64,000 nucleotides of DNA, taken from Flavobacterium frigoris PS1. GTDB taxonomy: Bacteria > Bacteroidota > Bacteroidia > Flavobacteriales > Flavobacteriaceae. Below, piece by piece: positions 20,371-29,731 of this stretch. The notes beneath the pieces were generated by a model. The model saw only the letters and a program-made list of their open reading frames with translations. It searched no databases and was not told the DNA's origin. The position numbers were made by a program, and so were the translations under genes. Every line of letters begins with the position of its first letter. Within the stretch, counting starts at the first letter, position 1. The DNA lies in contig NZ_AHKF01000018.1 of assembly GCF_000252125.1 (NCBI RefSeq), positions 310,001 through 374,000 of the forward strand, written 5' to 3'.

Positions 20371-20967
20371 ATGACAAAAATTATCGGTTTAACTGGCGGA
20401 ATTGGAAGTGGAAAAACCACCATTGCTAATCATTTTAGATCCTTGGGTTTAGCTGTTTATATCGCTGATGACGAGGCGAGAAACTTAATGCAATCTGCTG
20501 AGATCATAACTGCTATTAAAGAAACGTTTGGCAACTCAATTTTTGAGAACGGTATTTTGAATAGGGCAAGTCTGGCTGAAATTGTTTTTGGTAAGCCTGA
20601 TAAGTTAGAACTGCTTAATGCAATTGTGCATCCTGCGGTAAAAAAGCATTTTAAACAGTGGCTTTTGGAACATGAAAAATTCCCTTTAGTTGTTTATGAA
20701 GCCGCAATTCTATTTGAAAATGGTAATTATAAAAATTTTGACTGGATAATAACTATATCTGCGCCATTGGAATCAAGAATTGAACGAGTAATGAAAAGGG
20801 ATGGTGTCACTCGTGAACAAGTTATGAAAAGAATAAATTCGCAATGGACTGACGAACAGCGTGTTTCAAAAAGTGATTTCGTTATCGAAAACATTAATTC
20901 TGAAATTGCTAAAAAAGAAACAGAAGAAATTCTTAAAATTTTGAAGATAAAACAAAATCAGTCTTAA
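20371..20967 (+). CDS. coaE: Dephospho-CoA kinase
   Basis: Last step of coenzyme A synthesis. The ATG at 20371 gives MTKIIGLTGGIGSGKTT, placing the P-loop (GLTGGIGSGKTT) at the N-terminus as in all CoaE proteins. An upstream in-frame ATG at 20338 would overlap the glycosyltransferase gene and add 11 unconserved residues. The product is 198 residues, with YIADDEARNLM and the LID-type RMKRDG region. It is the second CoA biosynthesis gene in the window, but not in the same operon as coaBC. Confidence 0.93.
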   Translation: MTKIIGLTGGIGSGKTTIANHFRSLGLAVYIADDEARNLMQSAEIITAIKETFGNSIFENGILNRASLAEIVFGKPDKLELLNAIVHPAVKKHFKQWLLEHEKFPLVVYEAAILFENGNYKNFDWIITISAPLESRIERVMKRDGVTREQVMKRINSQWTDEQRVSKSDFVIENINSEIAKKETEEILKILKIKQNQS

Positions 20968-20989
20968 ATGTTAATATTTGGTTAATAGA

Positions 20990-21021
20990 TTGTCATCCAT
21001 ACTGTTAAAATGCTAATTTTG
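20990..21021 (+). promoter_or_regulatory. Promoter of the histidine kinase operon, possibly leaderless
   Basis: TTG at 20990-20992, a 21-nt gap, then TAATTTTG at 21014-21021. The -7 box ends 5 nt before the ATG at 21027, so transcription would start at or next to the start codon. Confidence 0.55.
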
Positions 21022-21026
21022 TACCG

Positions 21027-22610
21027 ATGAATAAACTTTTTTTTAGATTACTTGTTTTGTTGATGAGCTTATCCTTAGTAGGTATAATTCTTGTCCAGGT
21101 GTATTGGTTTAATACTTCGTTTAAAAATAATAACGAGCAATTTAAATTTCATGTAACTCAGGTTATTGGTAAAGTTGCAGATAAACTCCAAAAGCAAGAA
21201 GCATATAGTTTTTATGATAAATACAATCATATTAAAGATAGTACTGGAAAGATTCCTCAAAAAGAGGATTTGCTGGAGTTTTATTACGTTCAAAGAAATA
21301 TAAAAACGAATAAAACTATTGTGTATTCGAATAGTATTATATCTGAAGATTACGATATTTCATCTTCGTTATTTAACAAGAAATTTAATAATGATAAATT
21401 TAAGAATTTCAATTCAAAGCGAGTAACTGAAGTTTATAATAATAATGCTGTAGATAAATCTAATTTACAACAAAGCTTACTTCCGGATGTGACGATTGAA
21501 AGATCAGGGAATCTAGATGTTTTAGATAAAGTGCAATTAGAGATATCGTATAAAGATGTTGCTGCAGCAATGCCTATCCAAGAAAGAGTTTCAAAAGAAA
21601 TTCTTCAAAAACTAATTAAAAAAGAATTAGAAGAATATGGTGTAAAGACAAAATTTGAGTTTGGAATATACAGTAATGGATTAGCTACCAAGATTAAGTC
21701 AAATGAATTTACTTTTGATAAGGAGGCAACGTATTCCATTCCAGTTTTTACCGATAATGAAGGGAATGAAAAATATAAGTTATTAGTTACGTTTCCGCAC
21801 AAGAAGAAGTTTTTGTTATCTGAATTGGTAAGTATCACAATTCTGTCGATTATTTTTACGTTAATCATTTTAGTGGCTTATACAAGTGCATTGAATCAGC
21901 TGATACGCCAACGTCAAATTTCTGAAATCAAAACAGATTTCATTAATAATATGACCCATGAGTTTAAAACACCTATTGCCACTATCAATTTGGCCTTAGA
22001 TGCGATAAAAAATCCGAAAATAATTGACGACAAGGAAAAGGTTTTCAAATACCTACAAATGATTCGTGATGAAAACAAGCGAATGCATGCACAGGTGGAA
22101 AACGTTTTAAGAATTTCTAAGCTTGAGAAGAAAGAACTTGATATCGAAAAGGAATCAAGCGATGTAGTAGAGGTTATAAATGATGCAATCGAACATGTTA
22201 ACTTAATCTTGGAAGATAGGGGCGGAAAGATAGCTACTCATTTTGACGCCACAAGAACAACGGTTTTAATAAATGAAGTTCATTTTACAAATGTAATTGT
22301 AAATGTTCTGGAAAATGCGATAAAATATTCTCCAGACATTCCAGAAATTGAAGTTTTTACAGAAAACGTAAAAGATATGATTCTTATTAAAGTTACAGAC
22401 AGAGGCTTGGGAATGAGCAAAATTGCTCAGAAAAGAGTTTTTGAAAAATTTTATAGAGAACACACTGGTAATATACATAATGTAAAGGGGCACGGTTTAG
22501 GTTTAGCTTATGTAAAAAGAATTGTAGAAGACCATAATGGTCAGGTTTACGTAGAAAGTGAAAAGGGAAAAGGAAGTACCTTCATAATAAAAATACCACT
22601 AATAAATTAG
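21027..22610 (+). CDS. Sensor histidine kinase (RprX-like)
   Basis: Membrane-bound sensor kinase of 527 residues. TM1 lies at about 7-27 and TM2 at about 265-288, enclosing a periplasmic sensor region of about 235 residues. The cytoplasmic part has the H-box NNMTHEFKTPIATI (phospho-acceptor His), the N-box NVLENAIKYS, and the G-boxes DRGLGMS and GHGLGLAYV. It is followed after 2 nt by its cognate OmpR-type regulator. The pair resembles Bacteroides RprX/RprY. The stimulus cannot be inferred. Confidence 0.92.
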   Translation: MNKLFFRLLVLLMSLSLVGIILVQVYWFNTSFKNNNEQFKFHVTQVIGKVADKLQKQEAYSFYDKYNHIKDSTGKIPQKEDLLEFYYVQRNIKTNKTIVYSNSIISEDYDISSSLFNKKFNNDKFKNFNSKRVTEVYNNNAVDKSNLQQSLLPDVTIERSGNLDVLDKVQLEISYKDVAAAMPIQERVSKEILQKLIKKELEEYGVKTKFEFGIYSNGLATKIKSNEFTFDKEATYSIPVFTDNEGNEKYKLLVTFPHKKKFLLSELVSITILSIIFTLIILVAYTSALNQLIRQRQISEIKTDFINNMTHEFKTPIATINLALDAIKNPKIIDDKEKVFKYLQMIRDENKRMHAQVENVLRISKLEKKELDIEKESSDVVEVINDAIEHVNLILEDRGGKIATHFDATRTTVLINEVHFTNVIVNVLENAIKYSPDIPEIEVFTENVKDMILIKVTDRGLGMSKIAQKRVFEKFYREHTGNIHNVKGHGLGLAYVKRIVEDHNGQVYVESEKGKGSTFIIKIPLIN

Positions 22611-22612
22611 AT

Positions 22613-23329
22613 ATGGAAAATATAAATAAAAAAATACTTTTAGTAGAAGATGACCTTAATTTTGGTGCAGTGCTTAAAGATTATTTAATGCTAAATGATT
22701 TTGATGTTACTCTTGCAAAAAATGGTATGGAAGGTTTTGAAAAATTTAAAAAAGACACATATGATCTTTGCATCTTGGATGTGATGATGCCGTACAAAGA
22801 TGGATACACACTAGCTAAGGAAATAAGAGAGAAAAATAGCGAAGTGCCTATTATCTTTCTTACTGCAAAATCGATGAAAGAGGATGTTTTAAAAGGGTAT
22901 AAGGCTGGTGCTGATGATTATTTGAACAAGCCTTTTGATTCTGAAGTTCTACTGATGAAAATAAAAGCGATTATTCAAAGAAAATCTTCTGATACTAAAA
23001 CGGAACAGGTTCAGCACGAATTTAATATCGGGAAATTTCATCTTAACTCAAAATTGAGATTCTTGACATTTAATGATGAAGAGCCTATTAAGTTATCTCC
23101 AAAAGAGAATGAATTGTTGAAAATGTTGATTCTTCATGAAAATGATTTAATGCCAAGAGAATTGGCATTAACAAAAATTTGGAGAGACGATAACTATTTT
23201 ACCTCAAGAAGTATGGATGTATACATCGCCAAGCTAAGAAAATATCTTAAATTGGATGAGGATGTTGAAATTCTTAATATTCACGGTGAGGGATTTAGAC
23301 TTGTTGTTAAAAACAAAGTGGAAAAATAA
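22613..23329 (+). CDS. OmpR-family response regulator (RprY-like)
   Basis: Response regulator of 238 residues. The receiver domain has EDD near 13-15, the phospho-acceptor in CILDVMMPYKDG, T in FLTAKS, and K in LNKPFD. The C-terminal OmpR/PhoB winged helix includes LSPKENELLKML and MDVYIAKLRKYL. It starts 2 nt after the kinase stop codon, so the two form one two-component operon closed by a strong terminator. Confidence 0.94.
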   Translation: MENINKKILLVEDDLNFGAVLKDYLMLNDFDVTLAKNGMEGFEKFKKDTYDLCILDVMMPYKDGYTLAKEIREKNSEVPIIFLTAKSMKEDVLKGYKAGADDYLNKPFDSEVLLMKIKAIIQRKSSDTKTEQVQHEFNIGKFHLNSKLRFLTFNDEEPIKLSPKENELLKMLILHENDLMPRELALTKIWRDDNYFTSRSMDVYIAKLRKYLKLDEDVEILNIHGEGFRLVVKNKVEK

Positions 23330-23335
23330 AAACAC

Positions 23336-23368
23336 AAAAGGCTTCGAGAAATCGGAGCCTTTTTTTTG
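23336..23368 (+). terminator. Terminator after the two-component operon
   Basis: 12-bp stem AAAAGGCTTCGA / TCGGAGCCTTTT (one G-U wobble), GAAA loop, T run of eight. Confidence 0.9.
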
Positions 23369-23419
23369 ATTTTTTTTTTAAGAAGCTTAGCTTACCAAGT
23401 TTTCTTTTTATGGTATTTA

Positions 23420-24157
23420 TTAAAGGTTTAACTGCAGTGCATAGCAATTTTTATTTTCTTTTGTGATGCTAAAAAGGATGGAGTCTTCAGAATAGTTTTC
23501 ATGAATTATCACTTTGTCATATAGGGATAACTCTTTTAAAAAATTCATTTCAAAACTTCTTATTTTTTGGCTTAGAATCAAATCTACTTCGAGATGATCC
23601 AAACACCATTCAAGGTACTTAACATTGTTGACATGGTTTACGATATCCAAATCAGATAAATAGATTGATTTTTCAAATACATCTTCCTTCTCGGAGTTGA
23701 TGTTTATTTTTGAGAAACTTTCCTTTGTGGCTTTCAGCTCGGGATACAGTTCAAAATGCTCATATGGCAATGCTAATCCTTCTGGACGTCTTCTTTCAGT
23801 GTTAAAAACTGCCCAAAAAGTTTCAGAGCCAACGATTTTCTCTCCATTTACATACATTTCTAAAGCTCGGACTGATCGGGAGTTCTCGAGTGTGTTGATC
23901 CAAGTTTTCACCGTTACAATGTCTCTCCATTTAGGTAATGCCGCAATTTCAACACGCATTCTGCTCAAGACCCAAGCTTGATTAAATTCCTGCATATCCG
24001 AAAAGCTAATGCCTCCCATATCAGAATGTGCTGCTGCAGTCAGTTGCAAAATATTGCAGAGATCAGTGTATTTTAGATAGCCGTTGGGCATACATTGTGT
24101 AAAATTGATTTCCCAGTCCTTGCTTAAAACGGAAGTGAAATTTGAGGCTATTGGCAT
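23420..24157 (-). CDS. Acyl-[acyl-carrier-protein] thioesterase
   Basis: Thioesterase of the acyl-ACP (FatA/FatB-like) family, 245 residues, with a double hotdog arrangement. The first half has QLTAAAHSDMGGISF and WVLSRMRVEI. The second has LSDLDIVNHVNNVKYLEWC, with the conserved Asn/His pair of this family. It releases fatty acids from ACP. It lies 8 nt downstream of miaA on the same strand, so it is probably co-transcribed with it although the functions are unrelated. Chain-length preference is unknown. Confidence 0.88.
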   Translation of the reverse strand: MPIASNFTSVLSKDWEINFTQCMPNGYLKYTDLCNILQLTAAAHSDMGGISFSDMQEFNQAWVLSRMRVEIAALPKWRDIVTVKTWINTLENSRSVRALEMYVNGEKIVGSETFWAVFNTERRRPEGLALPYEHFELYPELKATKESFSKININSEKEDVFEKSIYLSDLDIVNHVNNVKYLEWCLDHLEVDLILSQKIRSFEMNFLKELSLYDKVIIHENYSEDSILFSITKENKNCYALQLNL

Positions 24158-24165
24158 ATAAATAA

Positions 24166-25092
24166 TTATGAATTATTAATTATTGATTTTATATAGGTAA
24201 AAACAGTTAAGTATGGAGTTTCAAAGTCAAACCATTTTGTGTTTTCATCTCTTTTGAACCAAGTCAGTTGGCGCTTAGCAAATCGTCTTGTGTTTTTCTT
24301 GATTTCTTCGATAGCAAATTCTAATGTAAGATCTCCGTCTAAATAACTGAAGAGTTCTCGATAACCAACAGTTTGTAAGGCGTTCATTTCCTTATTTGGA
24401 TATAAGGCTTTGGCTTCCGCCAAAAGTCCTTCTTTCATCATTATATCGACACGTTGGTTGATTCGGTTGTACATGATACTTCTTTCGGCTTCAAGTCCAA
24501 TGAGTATAGGAGTGAAGCTACGGTTGTTTTTTTTCTGATTCAGGAAAGAGGAGTAAGGCTTTCCAGAACCAATACTCACTTCTACAAAACGCATCATACG
24601 TTGCGGGTTCTGCAAAGTTTGTGGGTTTTCATTTGTTATAGTTTTGAAATAGTCAAAATCAAGTTTTTGTAATTGCTCTTGTAAATAGGTAATTCCTAAT
24701 TTTTCATAATTAGTGTTAACGCTTTCACGAACAGCAGGATCTATTTCTGGAAATTCATCAAAACCTTCTAGGATGGCGTTTACATACAGTCCGGAACCAC
24801 CAACAAGGACAACATAGTCATTAGTTAGAAAGAGTTCATCAATTTTTGCTATGGCCTCTTTTTCGAAATCGCCCACTGTATAATTCCCTAAAATAGATTT
24901 GTTTTGGATAAAGTGATGTGGGGCAGCGGCTAGTTCTGTAGTACTTGGAACTGCTGTTCCAATAGTCATTTCCTTGAAAAACTGACGACTATCACAGGAA
25001 ACAATTTCGCATTTGAAATGGTTTGCCACGATGATGCTCAAGGAAGTTTTTCCGATGGCTGTAGGGCCGACAATGGTAATTAGGTATTTCAT
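24166..25092 (-). CDS. miaA: tRNA dimethylallyltransferase
   Basis: Adds the dimethylallyl group to A37 of tRNAs that read UNN codons. The protein has 308 residues, with the P-loop GPTAIGKTSL at about 9-18, then VSCDSRQFF, the substrate-binding VGGSGLYVNA, and QTVGYRELF near the C-terminus. It starts at ATG 25092. The thioesterase gene follows after 8 nt. Confidence 0.95.
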   Translation of the reverse strand: MKYLITIVGPTAIGKTSLSIIVANHFKCEIVSCDSRQFFKEMTIGTAVPSTTELAAAPHHFIQNKSILGNYTVGDFEKEAIAKIDELFLTNDYVVLVGGSGLYVNAILEGFDEFPEIDPAVRESVNTNYEKLGITYLQEQLQKLDFDYFKTITNENPQTLQNPQRMMRFVEVSIGSGKPYSSFLNQKKNNRSFTPILIGLEAERSIMYNRINQRVDIMMKEGLLAEAKALYPNKEMNALQTVGYRELFSYLDGDLTLEFAIEEIKKNTRRFAKRQLTWFKRDENTKWFDFETPYLTVFTYIKSIINNS

Positions 25093-25142
25093 AATTTATT
25101 TTAGCCCAGATAGAAAAAAAAACCCGGGCGAGTGCAAGTTAC

Positions 25143-25197
25143 TATTTCTTGACATAAAAGAGCGCCTTTTAGAAGCTCCTTTTATGTCTTAGAAATA
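25143..25197. repeat. Long imperfect inverted repeat between miaA and the channel gene
   Basis: About 25 nt on each side pair with few interruptions: TATTTCT, GACATAAAAG and AGC on the left; GCT, CTTTTATGTC and AGAAATA on the right. It lies just after the stop of the channel gene (minus strand) and could end its transcript, although the only T run on that strand lies some 20 nt beyond. Confidence 0.7.
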
Positions 25198-25257
25198 CTA
25201 CTGGCAAGAGGAGGGGTTGAAGTGTATAGCTGGAAGTTGCTTCTTTAGCAGATTATA

Positions 25258-26085
25258 TTAAAAAGAATTACCGCAGTTAGGGCAAAAGTTTGCATTATTA
25301 GGATAGTCTTCGGAGCCACAATCTTTACACGGAGTTTGAGAATGATGTGAAAGGTTTTGAACCGTTTTGGCTATTTCTGCAGTGACGATTCCTGTAGGTA
25401 CTGCTATGATACCATACCCTAAAATCATGACAAAGGAGGCGATAAACTGTCCTAAGGGAGTTACTGGAGAAATATCTCCATAGCCCACGGTTGTTAGTGT
25501 CACGATGGTCCAATATATGCTGGCCGGAATACTGGTAAAGCCGCTTTGTTTGCCCTCTACAACGTACATTAGCGCACCGATTATGATGGTGATTATAAGT
25601 ACAAAATAGATGAAAACTACAATTTTGCCTCGACTGGCATTGATTGCCTTTTTTAGTTGAACAGATTGGCTGGTAAACTGTGGATGATTCAAAATTTTGA
25701 ACAATCGTAATAATCGAAGTGATCGAACTACACTTAAGATGCTGGTACCTATAAAGAAAAAGGATAAATACATGGGCAAAATAGCCAGTAAATCAATATT
25801 ACCATAGAAACTAAAGATGTATTTCCAAGGCCTATTGATTGAAATAATCCGTAAAAAATATTCTATGGTAAAGAATCCGGTAATGATCCATTCCAAGAGA
25901 ACGAGTTCGTCATGGTATTTTAAATCAAATTCAGTGACGGTTTCCATCATTACTAAAAGTACACTCAGTAAGATGAGTCCTAAAAGTATTAAGTCAAAAT
26001 AGCGCCCAGCTTTAGTGCTTGTACCATAGATAATGATATGGGCCCTTTGTTTGAAAATATTGTATTTCGATTTGATTTTATGCAT
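25258..26085 (-). CDS. Voltage-gated-type potassium channel with zinc ribbon
   Basis: Ion transporter family protein of 275 residues from ATG 26085 (a TTG two codons upstream is the other option). Six transmembrane segments are present. The S4-like helix is LSVVRSLRLLRLFKIL, with regularly spaced arginines. A pore helix leads into TLTTVGYGDISP, the potassium selectivity filter. The C-terminus carries a four-cysteine zinc ribbon (CKDCGSEDY, then NFCPNCGNSF). A Kv-like voltage-gated K+ channel is the likely role. The cytosolic zinc ribbon is an add-on whose role I cannot infer. Confidence 0.9.
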   Translation of the reverse strand: MHKIKSKYNIFKQRAHIIIYGTSTKAGRYFDLILLGLILLSVLLVMMETVTEFDLKYHDELVLLEWIITGFFTIEYFLRIISINRPWKYIFSFYGNIDLLAILPMYLSFFFIGTSILSVVRSLRLLRLFKILNHPQFTSQSVQLKKAINASRGKIVVFIYFVLIITIIIGALMYVVEGKQSGFTSIPASIYWTIVTLTTVGYGDISPVTPLGQFIASFVMILGYGIIAVPTGIVTAEIAKTVQNLSHHSQTPCKDCGSEDYPNNANFCPNCGNSF

Positions 26086-26113
26086 ACACAAGAAATAAAT
26101 TTTTTGATTAGCA

Positions 26114-27475
26114 CTAGAACTTTATAATCTTAAAGCCTTTATTTTTTCTTAGGTGCCCTTGAATTATATTACGGGTATCTCGGTTACTTTGCATAGGAAT
26201 TATGATGTTTTTCAGGATTTCTATATTGTGTACCTGATAATTCAAATCATAAAATGTGTAGCCTTTATAGACTCCGTTTTCAACCAAAACGGCACTACGC
26301 TCATTGATGTTACGGCCTTTGTCTAGAATGACCATATTTGTATTGTCAAAACTATTTTTATCAATGAATAACTTAACGCGTTCATTGTATTCTAAAACTG
26401 AAACTTTGCCTATACAGGCCCCGTCACATTCGTTAATGTTATGTTTCGAACAATGTGTTTTTGATTGAGACAACCCAGTTAACTTCTGGCATAAATTAAA
26501 CTCAGAAGTGATTTGAATCAAAGCATTTTTTCCTTCAATTGCATTTACATAGGATAATACCTCTTTTTTTCTGCCGTCTGCTTTTTGTAATTTTAGATTT
26601 AAAAAACCATCAACATCTTTTTCACTATAAATAGCCCATGAATAGTTGCTCTTGCGAGACATTCTGTTATATAAGGGTCTATTAATTTTAATCTCTTCGG
26701 TTTCTTTTAAAAGAGCTATTAGTTCAGTGCCTGTTTCTTCATAGGTGACAGTAAAAACTTCAGTTTGGATCTTTTTTGCACTTGTTGTTATTCCTGTGAA
26801 ATGTTGATTTACCCTTTTTTTAATGTTTCTACTTTTACCAATAAAAATTATTTTACCTGCTTCATTATGAATGTAATAAGTGCCAATTCTAGAAGGTAAG
26901 TTTTCAATGATATCTTGTAATTTTGGCGCTATTCCTTTTTGAATTTCTGTTTTAATGAGATCTTTGACAATTTCTTTTTCTAAGTCTTTGTCCAAAAGCA
27001 TCTTAAATAATTTTACAGTTGCCATTGCGTCGCCGCTGGCTCTATGTCTGTCCGCCATTGGGATACCTAACGCACGCACTAATTTTCCTAAACTGTGCGA
27101 AGGCTGTTCCGGCAATAATCTTTTAGATAATTCAACTGTACAAAGTGTTCTTTGGTTGAAATCATATCCCAAACGTCTAAATTCAGTGCGTAATATTCGA
27201 TAATCAAAATCGGCATTATGAGCAACAAGAACACAATCATTGGTCATTTCTATAATGCGTTTGGCTACTTCAAAAAACTTAGGTGCTGAAGTTAACATGG
27301 CGTTATTAATACCTGTTAGCTTTACAACAAAAGGTTGAATTGGAATTTCAGGATTGACCAAACTAATGAATTGATCCACTATTTCATGCCCATCAAATTT
27401 ATAAATGGCGATTTCGGTGATTCCTTCTTCGTTGAATTGTCCTCCTGTGGTTTCTATGTCGAGTATTGCGTACAA
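26114..27475 (-). CDS. DnaQ-type exonuclease fused to GIY-YIG nuclease domain
   Basis: Fusion protein of 453 residues. Residues 1-165 form a DEDD 3'-5' exonuclease like the DNA polymerase III epsilon subunit (AILDIETTGG; VAHNADFDYRIL; HRASGDAMAT). Residues about 198-275 form a UvrC/Cho-type GIY-YIG domain (GTYYIHNEAGKIIFIGKSRN; the second motif tyrosine is replaced by phenylalanine). The remainder includes a cysteine cluster (CSKHNINECDGACIG) seen in Cho-like proteins. This architecture is recurrent in Bacteroidota and is presumed to act in DNA repair. It lies 28 nt upstream of the channel gene on the same strand. Confidence 0.9.
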   Translation of the reverse strand: MYAILDIETTGGQFNEEGITEIAIYKFDGHEIVDQFISLVNPEIPIQPFVVKLTGINNAMLTSAPKFFEVAKRIIEMTNDCVLVAHNADFDYRILRTEFRRLGYDFNQRTLCTVELSKRLLPEQPSHSLGKLVRALGIPMADRHRASGDAMATVKLFKMLLDKDLEKEIVKDLIKTEIQKGIAPKLQDIIENLPSRIGTYYIHNEAGKIIFIGKSRNIKKRVNQHFTGITTSAKKIQTEVFTVTYEETGTELIALLKETEEIKINRPLYNRMSRKSNYSWAIYSEKDVDGFLNLKLQKADGRKKEVLSYVNAIEGKNALIQITSEFNLCQKLTGLSQSKTHCSKHNINECDGACIGKVSVLEYNERVKLFIDKNSFDNTNMVILDKGRNINERSAVLVENGVYKGYTFYDLNYQVHNIEILKNIIIPMQSNRDTRNIIQGHLRKNKGFKIIKF

Positions 27476-27553
27476 TTTTGTATTCAGTTTATTGTTTTTA
27501 GTAATCCGTTTTTAAATTTTAATCAACGATTGTTGATCAGAGTTCAAAAATCA

Positions 27554-28210
27554 TTATCGTGTGCCAAAGATACTGCTTCCTATCCTAACCATGGTACTGC
27601 CACATTCGATGGCGAGTTTAAAATCTCCTGACATCCCCATTGACAAGGTAGAGAAGTGCTGCAGTTCATTTTTGCTGCTTAGATTATTAAAGACAGATTT
27701 AAGATGGGTAAATTCTTTCTTGATTTGGTTTTGATTATCCGTAAAAGTCGCCATTCCCATTAACCCTACAATTCGGATGTTTTTCATTTCCTGAAACTCA
27801 TTTGATTCCATAAGCGAATCAAGTTCTAGTTCATCAAGACCAAATTTCGTTTCCTCTTCGGCGATATGTATCTGTAGCAAACAATCGATAACGCGTTCAT
27901 TTTTAGCAGCCTGTTTATTTATTTCTTTTAATAATTTGAAACTATCGACCCCGTGAACTAAGCTCACAAATGGTGCCATAAATTTTACTTTATTCGTTTG
28001 AACGTGCCCAATCATATGCCATTGGATATCCTTTGGCATTTGTTCCCATTTCTCCGCCATCTCTTGGATTTTGTTTTCCCCAAAAATGCGTTGACCAGCC
28101 TCATAGGCTTCCATTAGATCAGGAACGGGCTTTGTTTTTGAAACCGCAACCAGTGTAACTTGTTCAGGCAAATTATTTTTTATCGAAAGTAAATTTTGAG
28201 CTATTGACAT
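27554..28210 (-). CDS. YggS-family pyridoxal phosphate homeostasis protein
   Basis: PLP-binding protein of 218 residues with the YggS/PROSC layout. The PLP lysine is K25 in VAVSKTKP, followed by FGENKIQEMAEKWEQ, WHMIGHVQTNK and, near the end, LSMGMSGDFKLAIECGSTMVRIG. The family buffers free PLP and affects amino-acid homeostasis; it has no established catalytic activity. The start ATG at 28210 is unambiguous. A 575-nt gene-free stretch lies upstream. Confidence 0.93.
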   Translation of the reverse strand: MSIAQNLLSIKNNLPEQVTLVAVSKTKPVPDLMEAYEAGQRIFGENKIQEMAEKWEQMPKDIQWHMIGHVQTNKVKFMAPFVSLVHGVDSFKLLKEINKQAAKNERVIDCLLQIHIAEEETKFGLDELELDSLMESNEFQEMKNIRIVGLMGMATFTDNQNQIKKEFTHLKSVFNNLSSKNELQHFSTLSMGMSGDFKLAIECGSTMVRIGSSIFGTR

Positions 28211-28784
28211 TTGTTGTTTTTTAGAATGGTTGTATCGAATTTAAAATTCATAAATGAGGGTGCACTAATGAATTGGGTTCGATTTAGGTGTTATTTGTCG
28301 GTGTATATAGAATTGGCATTTACCTGATCTTTGGTCTTATGGATGTTAGGTGAGAAAAGAATAATACCTATTTTAAATTTGCCTTTAACTATAATTTGTT
28401 TCCGTTTCAAAAAGGCATGCTTTCTAGAAAGACAAACGGTACTCAATATTACTTAAATCTACAGTTGCTAAAAGAGATAATAGTATCCGTTTTATATAAA
28501 ATCTCTCTGTCAGACTTTGTAAAGGAGTTTTAAAATGTGGTTATTGTTTTCTTATGGTTAAAAAATAAAAATCATTACGAAGTTATATTCTGAATTTATG
28601 TTTTCTGAAGCTTACAATAATTTTTTGTTCAAGATAGAGCTTTTTTAATTATTGATGAGTTACTCACTTTTTATAGCGATCAAATTCTTTATTTAATTAT
28701 TGAATTCATCTATTTTAGTACTATTTATTATTCAGAATTCGGTTGCTGTTTTAGCCGTAAACTGCAACCGAAATACTATCTCTT
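28211..28784. other. Gene-free 574-bp stretch
   Basis: No ORF with coding character is visible on either strand, and no tRNA-like or terminator-like structure except a hairpin at 28741-28771. That hairpin has arms CGGTTGC / GCAACCG continued by GTTT/AAAC across one mismatch, just after the hbd stop. It probably marks the end of hbd transcription, although the T run is poor. The rest is AT-rich and may include the promoter of the YggS gene. Confidence 0.5.
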
Positions 28785-29672
28785 TTATATAAATTGTTTA
28801 GAAATCTTTTCTGCTTTTTTGCTTTCTGAATAATCATAGAAACCTTCACCAGATTTGACACCTAATTTACCTGCGCGAACCATATTTACTAATAACGGGC
28901 AAGGGGCGTATTTTGGGTTTTTAAAGCCGTCATACATCACGTTTAATATTGCTAAACATACATCAAGTCCTATAAAATCAGCTAATTGTAAAGGTCCCAT
29001 CGGGTGTCCCATACCCAGTTTCATCACAGTGTCAATTTCATATACGCCAGCTACTTTATTGTATAGAGTTTCGATGGCTTCATTGATCATTGGCATCAAA
29101 ATTCTATTGGCTACAAAACCGGGATAGTCATTAACTTCTACAGGAGTTTTTCCTAATTTTTCAGATAGCGCCATGATAGTTTTTGTCACCACGTCACTGG
29201 TATTGTAACCACGGATGATTTCTACTAATTTCATAATAGGCACCGGATTCATGAAGTGCATCCCGATAACCCGTTCTGGATGTGCAACTACTGCTCCAAT
29301 TTGAGTAATTGAAATCGAAGAAGTGTTTGTAGCAAGAATAGTGTTATGCGAACAGGCATCATTCAATTGTTTGAAAATGCTAAGTTTTAACTCTATGTTT
29401 TCTGTAGCTGCTTCAACGACTAAATCAGCCCCAACAACACCGTCTTTGATGTCAGTATAGGTTATAATATTTGTTATTGTTTTTGCTTTGTCCTCTTGTG
29501 TAATGGTTCCTTTTGTTACCATCCTATCTAGATTGGCAGCTATTGTGGCCATGCCTTTGTCCAAAGACTTTTCTGATAAATCAATTAATTTTACGGTAAA
29601 ACCACTTTGAGCAAAAGTGTGGGCTATTCCATTGCCCATTGTTCCTGCTCCGATTACTGCTATAACTTTCAT
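28785..29672 (-). CDS. 3-hydroxybutyryl-CoA dehydrogenase
   Basis: Oxidoreductase of 295 residues from the 3-hydroxyacyl-CoA dehydrogenase family, which interconverts acetoacetyl-CoA and 3-hydroxybutyryl-CoA with NAD(P). The Rossmann motif is GAGTMGNGIA at the N-terminus. The catalytic histidine is in GMHFMNPVPIMKLVE, and the C-terminal domain has YPGFVANRILMPMINEA. It lies 59 nt downstream of a Gfo/Idh/MocA oxidoreductase on the same strand. The length is that of the stand-alone monofunctional enzyme (Hbd/PaaH type). Confidence 0.92.
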   Translation of the reverse strand: MKVIAVIGAGTMGNGIAHTFAQSGFTVKLIDLSEKSLDKGMATIAANLDRMVTKGTITQEDKAKTITNIITYTDIKDGVVGADLVVEAATENIELKLSIFKQLNDACSHNTILATNTSSISITQIGAVVAHPERVIGMHFMNPVPIMKLVEIIRGYNTSDVVTKTIMALSEKLGKTPVEVNDYPGFVANRILMPMINEAIETLYNKVAGVYEIDTVMKLGMGHPMGPLQLADFIGLDVCLAILNVMYDGFKNPKYAPCPLLVNMVRAGKLGVKSGEGFYDYSESKKAEKISKQFI

Positions 29673-29731
29673 GTAATTTGTATTTTTATTTTAAAGTCTT
29701 CTCGTTTAACTTTTAAATCCGAATCGTTGTT

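Noticed and set aside
28211..28784. A hidden small gene or ncRNA in the long gap
   Set aside because: No frame shows coding character and no structure beyond the hairpin after hbd was found.
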